A DNA stretch of 64,000 nucleotides from contig CM047807.1 of assembly GCA_026214975.1 (NCBI GenBank), forward strand, positions 68,427,824 to 68,491,823, in the 5' to 3' direction. Below are positions 45,201 to 55,598 of this stretch, piece by piece. Made by a program: the position numbers and the translations under genes. Origin of the DNA: Gentiana macrophylla. Lineage: Eukaryota; Streptophyta; Magnoliopsida; Gentianales; Gentianaceae. Positions within the stretch are counted from its first letter, which is position 1. Each line of letters opens with the position of its first letter. The notes beneath the pieces are model-generated. The model ran no database searches, was not told where the DNA came from, and worked only from the letters and a program-made list of their open reading frames with translations.

Positions 45201-47706
45201 ATTGTTGAAACATATTATTAGCCACAACTGTTGTTGAGGCAAATAAGTGACATGTCAGCATTATATTTGCCACGTGGATTAAACATGATGATAAATACAA
45301 TATTTTTTTACTCAATAAATCCGTAAAATGTTTTTGCCACAAAATCCATGGCAAATAATTTTGACAAATACCGCCAACTCCGCGCGCCAACGAGTTTTCA
45401 TTTAGTTTAAAATTTATTTGCCATGACAGCTGTGGCTAATAACTTAGGCGCCAATCGTAGTACAGGCGGGAAATGATTTTAGCAACAGCGGTTGTGGCTA
45501 ATACTAATAGCAATTTTGAAATATCATAGAATTTAGCTTTTGGGACGACAGTCGTGGCTTAAAGTTAATATTAGCCGCGACGAATTGTCGTGGCAAAAAC
45601 TTCTGTGGCAAAAAGGCATTTTTGTTGTAGTGTATGCCCATGAGGAAGAGGGCGACGACCCCTCTAGTCCCGAAATGTCCTCCGGGGTCGACCCGCTTGA
45701 AGAGATAGTCGGCGGAGAGGCTGCAGCTCGAGTGGGCGACGATCCTTTCGAGTTGGATTCTTTGTTCCCTGACCCCGTCCCGCGACGTAAGAAAAGTCGC
45801 AGGGAGACGGCACGGGACCAGGGGGCAAGCACTACCGATACTGGTGAAAGGGCGACGTCTGATATCGAAGAATAGCCCTCCGATCCTAGCCCCAGCGGCG
45901 CCGCTGATCATGACGGGGCGTATATTGAGGACACCGCTCTACATGAGTTAATGGGTTCGAGTGAGGATGAGAACGCCCCCCTGCCTCGCAAAATTGTCTG
46001 GGAGCTCCCTAAAAAACCAAAGAGGAAGAGGGATCCCAAAATCACCGTTGGGGAGGCCGCTGCTAAGGCAAAGAAACCAACACCCAAAAATCCCGAGGCG
46101 TTAAGAGAGTTCGCTATCCTGGCGGAGTATGAGAAGGCGTTGGAGAAGAAGTGGCGCGAGCCGTGGATGTGCCGGTGATGTAAGCAATTCATCCGGCGCC
46201 GATTTAAAATTGATACCAGTATATACAGGTTCTCTCTGCTGGATTACTCGAGGGAGGAGGATAAGCTTAAGCCCGAAGACTGTGAGGATTATGTCTGCGC
46301 TCACCGCCCAGACGATACCATAATCCTACACTTTGATCATTTTTATGCGGGGCTCAGACCTCCATTCGATCCCTTATTTGTTAAGATTTGCAGGCTTATG
46401 GGGGCTCTGCCTTCCGACTTTGCTATCGGGGCCGTCATTCAGATCATGGCCTTTATTATGATGTGTAGGACGATGAAGATAGAACCCACGCTCACTCTGT
46501 AAGGTCAATTTCATTTGTTCTGCGGCACAGGCATACCGGGGCAAATATCACTGAGGACCAAGATGCCTCGCCTATTATTTCTATTGCAAAATAAGATTCA
46601 CAGATGGCACGAGCGGATCCTTAAGGTAGAATCCAATGTTGGCTGGCCGTTTCCTAAGGCCGAAAAGCGCATGGGAAAGTCCACCCTTTCGATTGACGAG
46701 CATTTAATATGAGAGCGGCGTCTTGTCAAAGGACTTATGACACTCATACAATCAGATGGAATCAATGCTTCTCTGCGGAACGTTGCTTGGGTCGATTTTC
46801 TTGACCAGGCTCTTCCCCTGGCTCGCTGGCTGGCATTGTGGGCCCGGGTAAGGCGGAGCCATTGGTTGCCATAGTTCCTGAGGAGAGTGACCCTGATTGG
46901 GTAGGAGATTGCCACTTGGGAAGATGCTTTCCCTCTGAGTGTGCGGTTTGTGGAGGCTACCCGAGTGGAAGGCCGACTTGTAACCTTCCTTGTTCTCTGT
47001 TTGCTTATTTCATAAATTGTCGTTTTCTTTTTGGATCCGTTTTTAACGAACCTCTTTTGCCGATATGGACGCCACCGAACGCAGGGCTCAAAAGCAAAGG
47101 CTCGCTGAGGAGCAAGCTAAGGCCCGCCAGGCGGCCTTGAAGCAAGCTCTGGGGAAGGTCCCCCGCATTGTGGACGCCTCCATTGTTTATGAGACATTTA
47201 ATCCTACCAAGGCTTCGGCGGTGCCACAACCTGCGAGTTCAAGCCAGACCATGGCCCAAAAGAGATCACAAGCTGATGAACTGGCCAAGGAGTCCCAGGG
47301 TCAGAAGCGATCCAGAACTGAAAAAACCAAGACTGCTGGTGGTGCCGGAAAAGGGTCTGATCGCACTGATAGGCGAGCCGCTGAAGCTATTGTTGAAGAG
47401 GCCCCTGAGGAGGTGGAGCCAGTGCCGACTGGGACGTTGCCCCGTGGTTACAAGGGGAAGGAGGCTGTGTGGCTGGATGCTAACTTTATCCAGGGCCTTG
47501 ATATGGATAAGGCAAGCCAAATCAGGGAGGCTATTGCTGATGTCATCCCCTTGGGTCGCTTAGGATTTGAGTCATCGCCCGGGGTTCAGATAGAGATCGG
47601 GAGGGGGATCACTGCTCGCGTCGTGGTTCAGGACGACGCCCCTGCCGGTGATGAGGTTGCCGAGCTGAATGATCTGTCGGGCCAATTTGGAATTGCCGCT
47701 TCTATG

Positions 47707-47787
47707 GTAAGTTTATAATTCTCTTGAATTTCCATTCTTTCATACTTTGCGTATCTAGCGGACTTTTGACTCGTTTCTCTTTTTCAG
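47707..47787 (+). other. Intron in antisense gene 1 of element A
   Basis: GTAAGTTT donor and CTCTTTTTCAG acceptor, 81 bp. Removing it joins two open frames in phase 0. It shows that the plus strand is meant to be transcribed and spliced. Confidence 0.8.
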
Positions 47788-48426
47788 CTTGGGACTCGTA
47801 TAAACAAGACGATTGAGGCCGCCGAGAAGCGCAAGGCTGAACTGAAGAAAACGACGGCGGCTATTGGGGCCTCAGAGAAAGCCGGGATCACTTCTGAAAA
47901 GAAAAGCTCGGCGGCGTTGTCAGAGGTTGAGCATATGAAAAAAGCCATGGCGGAGAGTGCTAAGCTGGATGTGGAGCTGCAGAAGAGAGTGTCGGTTCTG
48001 AAGGAAGGAGCTCGCCTGTCCGCTGAGGAGATCGAAAGTCTGATGGAGAAGCTTGCTGCTGCGGAGAAGGCTGCTGAGGAAGCGGGGCCAGCGGCTGTGG
48101 ATGCCTACAAGCTCTCTGATGAGTTTGTTGCTTACCAAGAGGCGAGCTTTGATCAAGGATTTAACCATCTTGCCCGCTGTATCTGGGCCTACCATGGGAG
48201 GGAGTGCATTACCTTTGAGGAAATGCTTCAGTGGATTGACTTGTCTCAGCGAACTCCCGAGCTGTTGGCCCTTCACCCCGACATTCGTTATAACCAGGTG
48301 CAGCATGGCGACCCTGTGTGGGCTCCTCTTCCAGTGAATCCTGTGAACTTTTCTGCTTTGAAAGCTCCTCCGGTCGTGAGTGGTGAACCTGGTGATGAGT
48401 ATATTGACACTCCTGGCTCTGTTTAA

Positions 48427-49168
48427 TTATTTTTGGGCTTTTTCTGAAACATATCTGTGGTCTTGTAATGATTCAACTTTCCTCGTCTTTTGAACTATTT
48501 GGCATCCTCGTTTGATTGTAATAACTTAGCTTATCTTTTTTTCTTCTCGTGTTGACATTGTGGCCACGTTTGGCCCGTTGGATTTGGTTTGTGGCCGCTT
48601 TTTGGCCCTCTCGACTATGTATTTGCATTTGTTTCTTTGATTTATTTCCTGCTTGTACTTTGTATTTGTATGCTTATGCGGCCCCCTTTATTTGGGCGAG
48701 GTTTTTATGAGCTCGCCGAAATAACTGCGTGCCTAAAATTTCCCCATCGCCTTTTGCTTTGGCGAGGCCCGAGGATACTTTGAGCTAAACAATGTCGTTG
48801 CTAACTCGTACAAACCTTTGATTTGGTTTTTCGAAATTTTATAGATGCGGCCCCCTAATTTTTAGGCGGAGCAGAGGTTCGTCTAAAACTTGCGAGCTGA
48901 ACCGATGGGCCTGACTAACCCTTCTAGACTGCCGTGTTGTCAGGAATCCCGGGATTTGAATCGATTTGACAGCTCACTGGGAGCGCATGCGTGTTCAAGG
49001 TGGCCTATAATCCCGGGCTAGTAACTGTTGCGTGAATATAGCCTAGAATCTTGCCTTCATATCTGATATATATTAAATGTGCCCTTTGAATTTTGAATTT
49101 TGGATAAACCGTGTGAAGGCCGACCGTAGGATCATGTGGATCATGGCCGTCCCTTTTGCTGACCTTTG
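48427..49168 (+). other. Spacer between the two antisense genes
   Basis: This T-rich 3'-UTR-like sequence contains repeated GCGGCCCCC phrases (48,678 and 48,847). No protein-like frame is seen. The right part probably holds the promoter of the next antisense gene. Confidence 0.45.
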
Positions 49169-49177
49169 CTATAAAGG
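49169..49177 (+). promoter_or_regulatory. TATA box of element A's antisense gene 2
   Basis: CTATAAAGG lies about 60 bases upstream of the ATG at 49,237, with a pyrimidine-rich leader between. Confidence 0.55.
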
Positions 49178-49236
49178 ATGAGGCAGGCTAGCTTCCTCCC
49201 CATTCCTCTTTTGCGTAAATTTTTGTTGTGAGAACC

Positions 49237-49916
49237 ATGTCTCTTCCATCCGGAGAGGGTAGAGTGCGAGTTTTTAAAGCCCGTCCCACTCGTGATGTAT
49301 CCCCCTTTTTCTTTACTGCCTCTGTTGTTTCTAAAGATCATTTCTGGCGCTATTTTGAATGGGTTGAGCAATGGTGAGGGAGTTCTACTCCATTTTGTCT
49401 GAAACTGCATCTGAAGGGGTCGTCAGCTGCATTACCCTTCATGCTGTCGCGGTTGTTTCTACTCCGGAAGCTATTAATGGAGCCTTGCGTATACCTGCTA
49501 TCGATCCCTTATCCCATTATGAGCTCGCTTGGAACCTCGCTGATGAGTCGAGTAAACAGGCTTGTTTACGACGAGCAATCCGTGCGCTGTTTCCGGACTC
49601 TGAACGGCCTCGCGCACTGGGACCTGCGTCCACTCTTTCTCGCAGCAATCGTGAGTGGAAAAAGTTTATCAACTCACACGCCCTTTTGTCTATAGATAGT
49701 GAGGCGGTTAGTGAGGCCAAAGCTTTGCTTTTGCACGCTATTCGCGATCATCAGGTTGACATTGATTGTGGGATCTTGATTCACCGCGAGGCGGTTAATT
49801 TTGCAGTTTCTATGGATCGCAATCGTCGCTTCCCTTTTGCTTCATTGATAACTAAGCTATGCAGCTTAGCGAGGGTGCCGAAGCACTCACTGGATCGTTA
49901 TAGGTATACTCATTAG
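49237..49916 (+). pseudogene. Element A antisense gene 2: 'putative plant transposon protein' (PF20167-like)
   Basis: The ATG at 49,237 opens MSLPSGEGRVRVFKARPTRD and reaches DHFWRYFEWVEQW. A frame change at about 49,372 then leads to VREFYSILSETASEGVV, STPEAINGALRIP, REWKKFINSHALLSIDSEAV, SEAKALLLHAIRDHQVDIDC and FPFASLITKLCSLARVP. This order ('VREFYANL', 'W..F....L', 'A.LLYAI..G...D.G', 'FP.LIT.LC..AGVP') is that of the plant transposon protein domain found beside many gypsy elements. Apart from the frameshift it is about full length (near 226 residues). Its function is unknown. It lies between integrase and antisense gene 1, on the opposite strand to pol. Confidence 0.6.
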
Positions 49917-50048
49917 GCAGAGTGTATCTATCTGGTGGTTTTTTTTTTTTTTTTTTTTTTTGGGCGGCCCCCTTGTTCTTGGCCCCCTTTATTTGCTGGA
50001 AACAATTGTACTCCCTTTGTTTTGAATGAAGATTTTCTTTTATTGATT

Positions 50049-51392
50049 TCATTCTCCGCATGCTTTGTTTGCATGTAGCAGACGCACGTTCTGCATGTAA
50101 TATTTTTTCAGATTATCGGCATGCCAAGGTCGGTTGTATTCGCGACCTTGGTTATCATTTAGCACGTATGTACCTTTCTTGACTACTCGAGCGATCCTCA
50201 CGGGGCCTTCCCAGTTTTCCGATAGTTTCCCTTTCTTGGCCTCGTGGCCCGTGGCTTGTCTTTTCCGTAAAACATAATCTCCGATAGCGAAGTGATGACC
50301 GCGAATGTGCTTGTCGTGGTGACGTTTGGCAGCCTGTTTACAATTGAGCAAACGTCCATATGATTCGATCCGCCGCTCCTCCGCTAAATCGAGATCGAGC
50401 TTTCTTTTGATCGGGTTATCCGTTTCGCTGAAATGTGCGACCCTTAAACTTGGTAGGGCCATTTCCACCGGGGCCATAGCTTCAGATCCGTAGGTTAAGG
50501 CAAATGGAGTTTCCCCTGTAGTTGTTTTCCGCGAAGTTCTAAGTGCCCATAAAGCTGCGGGGAGGTGATCAGGCCATTTACCCACTTTTTCGCCCAAACT
50601 CTTTTTCAGCACACTGAGTACTTGTTTGTTTGCGTTCTCAGCCTGACCATTTCCTGCGGATAGCATCTCGACGATTGCCAATGTTTGACATTGTTCTCTC
50701 CATGAGAATATGTCGAACTCTCTCGAATTGAGGTCCGTGATCGACACTATTACTGCAGGGGACGCCGAATCGGTCCATATTTTGTCGGCGAGAAAATAAG
50801 TTATATCCTTGGTACTGATTTTTACCAAGGCTTTGGCTTCGATCCACTTGGTGAAATAGTCCACGGCGACCACCACATATTCGCATCCAGAGCGGCCCTT
50901 TTTCAATGGCCCGATGAGGTCGATGGCCCACATGTCGAAGGGCCACGCGGCTACGACAATGCTTTGCTCAACTGATGGTAGCCTAGGAATATCCGCAAAT
51001 TTTTGACATATGTCGCATGCCTTAGTATATTCCTTGGCGTCCTCCGTGAGTTTCGGCCAGTAATATCCTGCCAATAAGACCTTCTGAGCGAGGGTGCGGC
51101 TTGCTGGATGGCCGCCACATATCCCCTCATACAGCTCTATGAGGATCCCACCGACTTCTTCAGGTCGTACGCATCTCAACAATGGTTTAGAGAATGACCG
51201 TCGGTATAAGACATTGTTTAAGATGGTGTATCTGGCGGCCCTTCTGACCAGGGCTCTGGCCTCGTTTGGCTCCTCGGGGAGCTTTCCAGAGTCGATGTAT
51301 TCCCTCATCATATCAATCCAACATGGGTTGGTGTATTGCAAGTCCATTACCTCGACCCTGTCGATGGCGGGCCCTGATAGATACTCTACCAT
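50049..51392 (-). pseudogene. pol: Element A integrase
   Basis: The 447-residue frame contains the zinc-binding region, the catalytic core and the C-terminal domain. In the zinc region the first His is replaced (LYEGICGGH instead of the usual HEGICGNH), while KACDICQKF is kept. The first catalytic Asp is present in MWAIDLIGP, and the Glu region in NGQAENANK. The second Asp motif (DHGPQF) is found only in another frame, so two compensating indels near 50,790 and 50,680 scramble the core. The C-terminal part (GDYVLRKRQAT, ENWEGPVRIARVVKKGTY) is intact. It should be inactive. It would have inserted cDNA into the genome. Confidence 0.85.
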
Positions 51393-53209
51393 AATCGATG
51401 GGTTGCTTATCTCGTCATCGCTGGTTAGCTTGGATAAATAATCAGCTCTGTGATTGTCCTCCCGGGGGATGTTGGTAAACTTGCGATGCCGAAGCTGCTT
51501 TCAAGCCTTTTGACGAGATTAATATATTTTTGCAAAATTTCGCAGTGGATGCCGAACGACCCGGTCACTTGATTGACAACCAACTGGGAGTCGCAGAAAA
51601 CCTGCACATTTTCGACCTTCATGGCTCTTGCGAGCTCTAGTCCCGCGACGACTGCCTTGTACTCTTCCTGGTTGTTCGACACAGTGAAGTTAAACCTCAG
51701 GGCCTTCTCAATTTCTTCTGAAGTTCCAGGCTCGAGTAAAATGATCCCCGCACCGCAACCTTTGAGGTTGGCGGCGCCATCGACATAGAGTTGCCAACAG
51801 TGACTTGGCCCTGAGGCTCGTCCGCTGTGGTACTGCCGTCGGGGCTATGTATTGCATTGGTTTCTTGCGGGATATCCTCGTTGAAGCTTGTTTCGGCGAT
51901 GAAATCGGGCAATGCCTGAGCTTTGATGGCCTTTCGAGGTTCGTACCGGATATCGAATTCGGTGAGCTCGATGGCCCAGCATAGCAACCGACCTGATAAG
52001 TCCGGTTTGTGGAGGATCTGCGCCGTGCGGCGCGTCGATGATGACTATTATTGAATGCGATGAAAAGTAAGCCCTTAATTTTCGGGCGGCGATAACAACG
52101 CAGTAGGCTAACTTCTCGATATTAAAATAACGACTTTCTACTGGGCTTAGAGCCTTAGAAACATAATAAACAGGTTTTTGCAAGGTACCCTCTTCTTTGA
52201 TAAGTCCGGCGGCGATGGCCCTATCTGAGGCAGCCAGATATAATAGCAAGACGTCGCCGACCACTGGACTGGTTAGCAGAGGCGGGCTTGAGAGGTAAGC
52301 CTTGAGCTCTTCGAAAGCCTGAGAGCATTCCTTTGTCCATAAAAAGGTTTTATTTCCCTTTAGAATTTTGAAGAAGGGCAAGCTTTTCTCGGCGGATTTT
52401 GATATAAACCTTCCCAGGGCTATCACTCTCCCATTCAGCCTTTGTACCTCCTTAACGCTGGTTGGCTCGTTCATGTTTATTAGTGCTTCAATTTTCTCGG
52501 GGTTTGCTTCGATCCCCCTTTGAATTACCATGAAGCCCAAAAATTTTCATGCTTGGACCCCAAAAGTGCATTTGGCGGGGTTTAACTTTATCGAGTGACT
52601 TTTTACGTTTGCAAAGGTTTCGCGAAGGTCCACCAGATGATCCTGGTGACTTGATTTCACGACCATATCATCGATGTAAGCCTCCATGTTTTTGCCTATT
52701 TGTGTGCTAAAAACTTTGTTCACCATCCTTTGATACGTTGAACTTGCGTTCTTTAGACCAAACGGCATCATTTCATAGTAATATAGCCCGCCGGCGGCCC
52801 TGAAGGCCGTCAGCTCCTTGTCTTCGTCAGCCATCTTCACTTGGTGATAGCTTGAATAAGCGTCTAGAAAACTCAGCGTTTCAAAACCTGCAATTCCATC
52901 GACCATTTTGTCAATTCGGGGCAGTGCGTAGGGATCTTTGGGGCAGGCTTTGTTCAGGTCGGTGAAGTCGACGCACATCCGCCACTTGCCGTTATGTTTC
53001 TTCACCATTACCACGTTTGCTAACCAGGTGGGGTACTACAACTCTTTGATAATGCCGGCTGTTAAAAGCTTTTCGACCTCTTCCTTTATTGCGACCTCCT
53101 TTTCCGTAGAGAATTGGCGCGCTCTTTGTTGGATCGGCCTAAAATTGGGGTCGACACTTAGATGGTGCAAAGCGATCTCCGATTCCACACCCCTCATATC
53201 TGTCACCTC
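51393..53209 (-). pseudogene. pol: Element A reverse transcriptase and RNase H
   Basis: The RT starts after the nonsense codon at 53,210 and contains WRMCVDFTDLNKACPKD, SFLDAYSSYHQVKMAD, FGLKNASSTYQRMVNK and the active site EAYIDDMVVKS. A stop at 53,031 precedes the fingers. A TGA at 52,547 interrupts the thumb (CTFGVQA then KFLGFMVIQRG). A frameshift near 52,010 lies in the connection (SSHSIIVII...). RNase H includes NNQEEYKAVVAGLELARAMK and FCDSQLVVNQVTG, with another frame change near 51,690-51,790 and the end at 51,425-51,480 broken. Domain order is normal, but it cannot make one protein. Confidence 0.85.
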
Positions 53210-53974
53210 CTAGGCGAAGGCGTCCAAGTTTGCATTTAGAAGCTCGACCAGCCCTTCCCTTTCCTTATCGGTGGTCTGCGATCCTATCTTGACTTTCTGA
53301 TCAGTGTGCTCGTTATTTATAACAACCTCGATCAGCTCGTCCTCGGCGATGAAGTCCGGCTCGTCTCGGATCTGTAATGTTTCAACCTCTACTGCTTCCT
53401 CTGGAACTTCCTTGACCGTGGCGATCTGATTTGTGGTCATGTTAAAACCCTCTACTCTGGTTCGCTTGGAGTCGACCCTATTCTTGGTCATGTACTCGAG
53501 GAAAAATCCGGGTCGGCTGATGGCGACCCCAATTTCGTTCCCTACGTTGAATTTGACTCTTTGGTAAGGAATATAAGCCACCATTTGGAATTTCCTCATT
53601 GCTGGAATCCCTAGAATCATGTTATAGTACGAGGGGAGATCAATAACTAGGAAAGTGACTACCTCTGTTCGGCAGGGTTCGTAATCGCCAAGAGTGATGT
53701 TAAGGTCGATGGTGCCTTTGACCCGTACCGTATCATTGGTAAAGCCCTCGAGCACCCCAAGGTAAGGTTTCAGCTTGGCCTCACCGAATCCGATCTGTTT
53801 TAAACAGTCGAAATAGATGACGTCCCGGCCAGCCCCAGTGTCGACCATTACTCTGTTGACGCCATGCTTGTCATTTACCCCGACTTTGAGAATGAGGGGT
53901 ATTTCCATGGGACCGTCGACCGTGGTGAGCGCACTTTTAGTGAACATGATTCCTTTTTCGCTTTCCCCCAGCAC
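53210..53974 (-). pseudogene. pol: Element A protease region
   Basis: The 254-residue frame has the retropepsin motif VMVDTGAGRDVIYF, with catalytic Asp-Thr-Gly present, and the second motif YYNMILGIPAMRKFQM. An acidic linker of about 80 residues follows, then NANLDAFA, where a TAG replaces the usual Trp before the RT region. The protease itself could be intact, but the frame is cut off from gag by a stop and from RT by the nonsense codon. Confidence 0.8.
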
Positions 53975-54118
53975 TACCTATTTTTCAAAGCCGCGCGTAT
54001 TGATTTGATGTATCTGGGATTTCAGCTGGTTGTTGCTGGGAATATTCCCATGGATAACTTGAACTTCCCTCTGATAGACGCGGGGTTGGCGACCCTGTCC
54101 AGAACCGGTATTCCCGTC

Positions 54119-55098
54119 TCATTTATACTTAGTCGCTGGTCCCTCGCGGATCAATCTCTCTATTTCTCGCCTCAATGTGAAGTATTCATCTGTGACGTGG
54201 CCGTGATCTTTGTGATAGTCACAGTACTTCGATTTATCGCGATTGTCGGGATCGCCCCTCATGGGCTTGGGTTTGTCGAAGTGTTCACGAATCTCGATCA
54301 GTATCTGGGATGCTTTTGTGTTGAGCGGGGTGAAGTTATCCTCGCTGAATTTGTACGGTTTTTTTACCTCGCGATCGTGTCTAGCATCTCGTCCCTTCTC
54401 CCTCTTACGATCCTCCGTGCGATCCTCTCTATGTGGAGGTTGCTTTTTTTTAGGTTTGGTTTTCCCAGAGGATGGCGCTTCGCTGACCCCCATCATCCGG
54501 GCCCTTTCCAGCATTTCCCTGAGACCCGCTTTGGGGGCCGCAGGTTAAATTCTGTCTTCATCGGACCCTTAGCGATCCCTGTGAGGAAACATGTTATAAC
54601 TGCGTCATCCGGAATGTTTCTTGTCTGATCGTATATTCTGATGAACCGCTCGTAATATTCTTTTCCAGACTCATGCCCTCCAATGCGAACCTCATACAGG
54701 TCCTCTATGGTTTTCTTAGGTCTGCTTGCCGATTCAAATTCTCTGATGAATTTTTCCGATAGGTCCTCCCAACTTTTAACTGAGCCGCGGGGAAGCCCGC
54801 GTATCCAGGACGCAGCCCTATCCTGCATGCTACCGACTAATACGATGCACCAGGCGGATTTATTTCGAGTTGCTAAAGTGATGCGGCCCTGGAAAGCGGT
54901 AAGCCAGTCGTTCGGACAAGAGTTACCATTATAGTAATTATAGCTGGGGTAGCTAACCTTTTCATTGTTGGTAGGCAACGTCTCTGTGATTCCTTTAGCG
55001 AGCACGTCGATTCCTGAGACCGGTGCGGCCCTCTCGACTGGCCTCGATTTTTTCAACTCCGCGAGCTCATTTCTCATTGACGATGCTAAATAAAGCAC
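54119..55098 (-). pseudogene. gag: Element A gag
   Basis: The start MLYLASSMRNELAELKKSRP lies just after the primer site. The Retrotrans_gag core follows (DWLTAFQGRITLATRNKSAW, SWEDLSEKFIREFESASRPK, ESGKEYYERFIRIYD). One base is missing from a C run (five G on the plus strand at 54,533-54,537), which shifts the frame. The second part continues with basic sequence and a nucleocapsid-like CDYHKDHGHVTDEYF knuckle (C-x2-H type, degenerate) to a stop at 54,119. Confidence 0.85.
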
Positions 55099-55101
55099 CA
55101 G
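55086..55101 (-). other. Primer binding site of element A
   Basis: The minus strand reads CTGGTGCTTTATTTAG right after the LTR end ACACATCA. Plant Tat elements often have TGGTGCTTTCATTGAGAG here. Confidence 0.55.
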
Positions 55102-55583
55102 TGATGTGTCAAGGTTGTTTAGAATCTAGGGGTGAAATAGAAAGAAGAGGCAATGTGAAAAAGATGGTGCCTTTTATGGAAAGATGGTGGTTTTTATGTT
55201 GTACGGCTGGGTTCAAGAATGTATCTTGAATTGCCTACGTATCCTGTTTGGAATCCAGGAATCAAGCCCAACGTAGTTCCTGGATGTAAGTATTTATAGG
55301 CACATGTCCCTCTTCTGCCCTACATTTAGGGCGGTTTTAGTCTATTGACAAATATGACCTTGGCCTCCTGTCCAAGTTACTTCTTAGATATCAGCTCGAT
55401 GTACATCGACATGGTCATGCCAATGTGGAAGCCTTCTACATAATTAACTCATAACGTAAATAATTTTGATCATGTCGAGATGGCTCACCCGACTCGACAT
55501 CCTTGTCATACCTGGACCTCTTCCACATTCCAGCTGGACCACTCAGATAATTCCACGTGGAAGGGTGGCATATCGTATCGTCA
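55102..55583 (-). repeat. Single LTR between elements A and B (482 bp)
   Basis: The minus strand begins TGACGATACGATATGCCACC at 55,583 and ends GACACATCA at 55,102. It has a TATA box (TATAAATA, plus-strand 55,291-55,298) and the phrase GGATACGTAGGCAATTC common at the R/U5 region of plant gypsy LTRs. A purine tract belonging to element B abuts its 5' side, and a primer site plus gag of element A follow its 3' side. It thus serves as B's 3' LTR and A's 5' LTR. Confidence 0.65.
55291..55298 (-). promoter_or_regulatory. LTR TATA box driving element A gag
   Basis: TATAAATA on the minus strand, about 190 bases upstream of the LTR end and about 200 upstream of the gag start. Confidence 0.6.
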
Positions 55584-55598
55584 TAAGCCCCCCAGATC
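55584..55598 (-). other. Polypurine tract of element B
   Basis: The minus strand reads GATCTGGGGGGCTTA directly before the LTR start TGACG, the position and composition of a plus-strand primer. Confidence 0.55.

Larger units (their letters stand above)
39994..45632 (-). mobile_element. CACTA-2: complete CACTA element (5.6 kb) carrying a TNPA/Ptta-type gene
   Basis: The ends CACTACAACAAAAA and TTTTTGTTGTAGTG are perfect 14-base inverted repeats. The target duplication TAT occurs at 39,991-39,993 and 45,633-45,635. Subterminal regions repeat GCCACGAC/GTCGTGGC and TTGCCAC motifs (40,010-40,350 and 45,205-45,610). It holds one minus-strand multi-exon gene and no TNP2-type transposase, so it would depend on a related element for movement. 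The clean ends and target site show a fairly recent insertion into the antisense exon of element A. Confidence 0.9.
39930..48426 (+). pseudogene. Element A antisense gene 1 (Transposase_28-like, 'putative gypsy type transposon' family), interrupted and mutated
   Basis: The coding sequence starts MSEGEHSVRGDSDEEQEAYD at 39,930, is split by CACTA-2 (39,994-45,632), and resumes in the same frame at 45,636. It continues through a Lys-rich acidic part, then a domain with RRFKIDTSIYRFSLLDYSRE and AGLRPPFDPLFVKICRLMGA, which fits the family found antisense in Tat elements. Stops occur at 45,873, 46,176, 46,500, 46,710 and near 46,870. A later exon (from ATG 47,065 in the visible frame) joins through an intron at 47,707-47,787 to the last exon (47,788-48,426), rich in coiled-coil sequence (AALSEVEHMKKAMAESAKLD) and ending in YIDTPGSV. 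The role of this protein in the life cycle is unknown. Confidence 0.65.
38144..55583 (-). mobile_element. Element A: Tat-lineage Ty3/gypsy retrotransposon (about 11.8 kb without its 5.6-kb CACTA insert)
   Basis: From right to left on the minus strand it contains an LTR with TATA box, a primer site, gag, protease, RT, RNase H and integrase. Then follow antisense (plus-strand) genes, an 87-bp tandem array, a purine tract, and a short stub of the 3' LTR at 38,144-38,171. Integrase after RNase H places it in Ty3/gypsy. The extra antisense genes between integrase and 3' LTR, and tandem repeats there, are typical of the Tat branch (Grande, Cinful, Retand, Ogre relatives). Every coding domain is broken, so it is dead. 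Confidence 0.75.
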
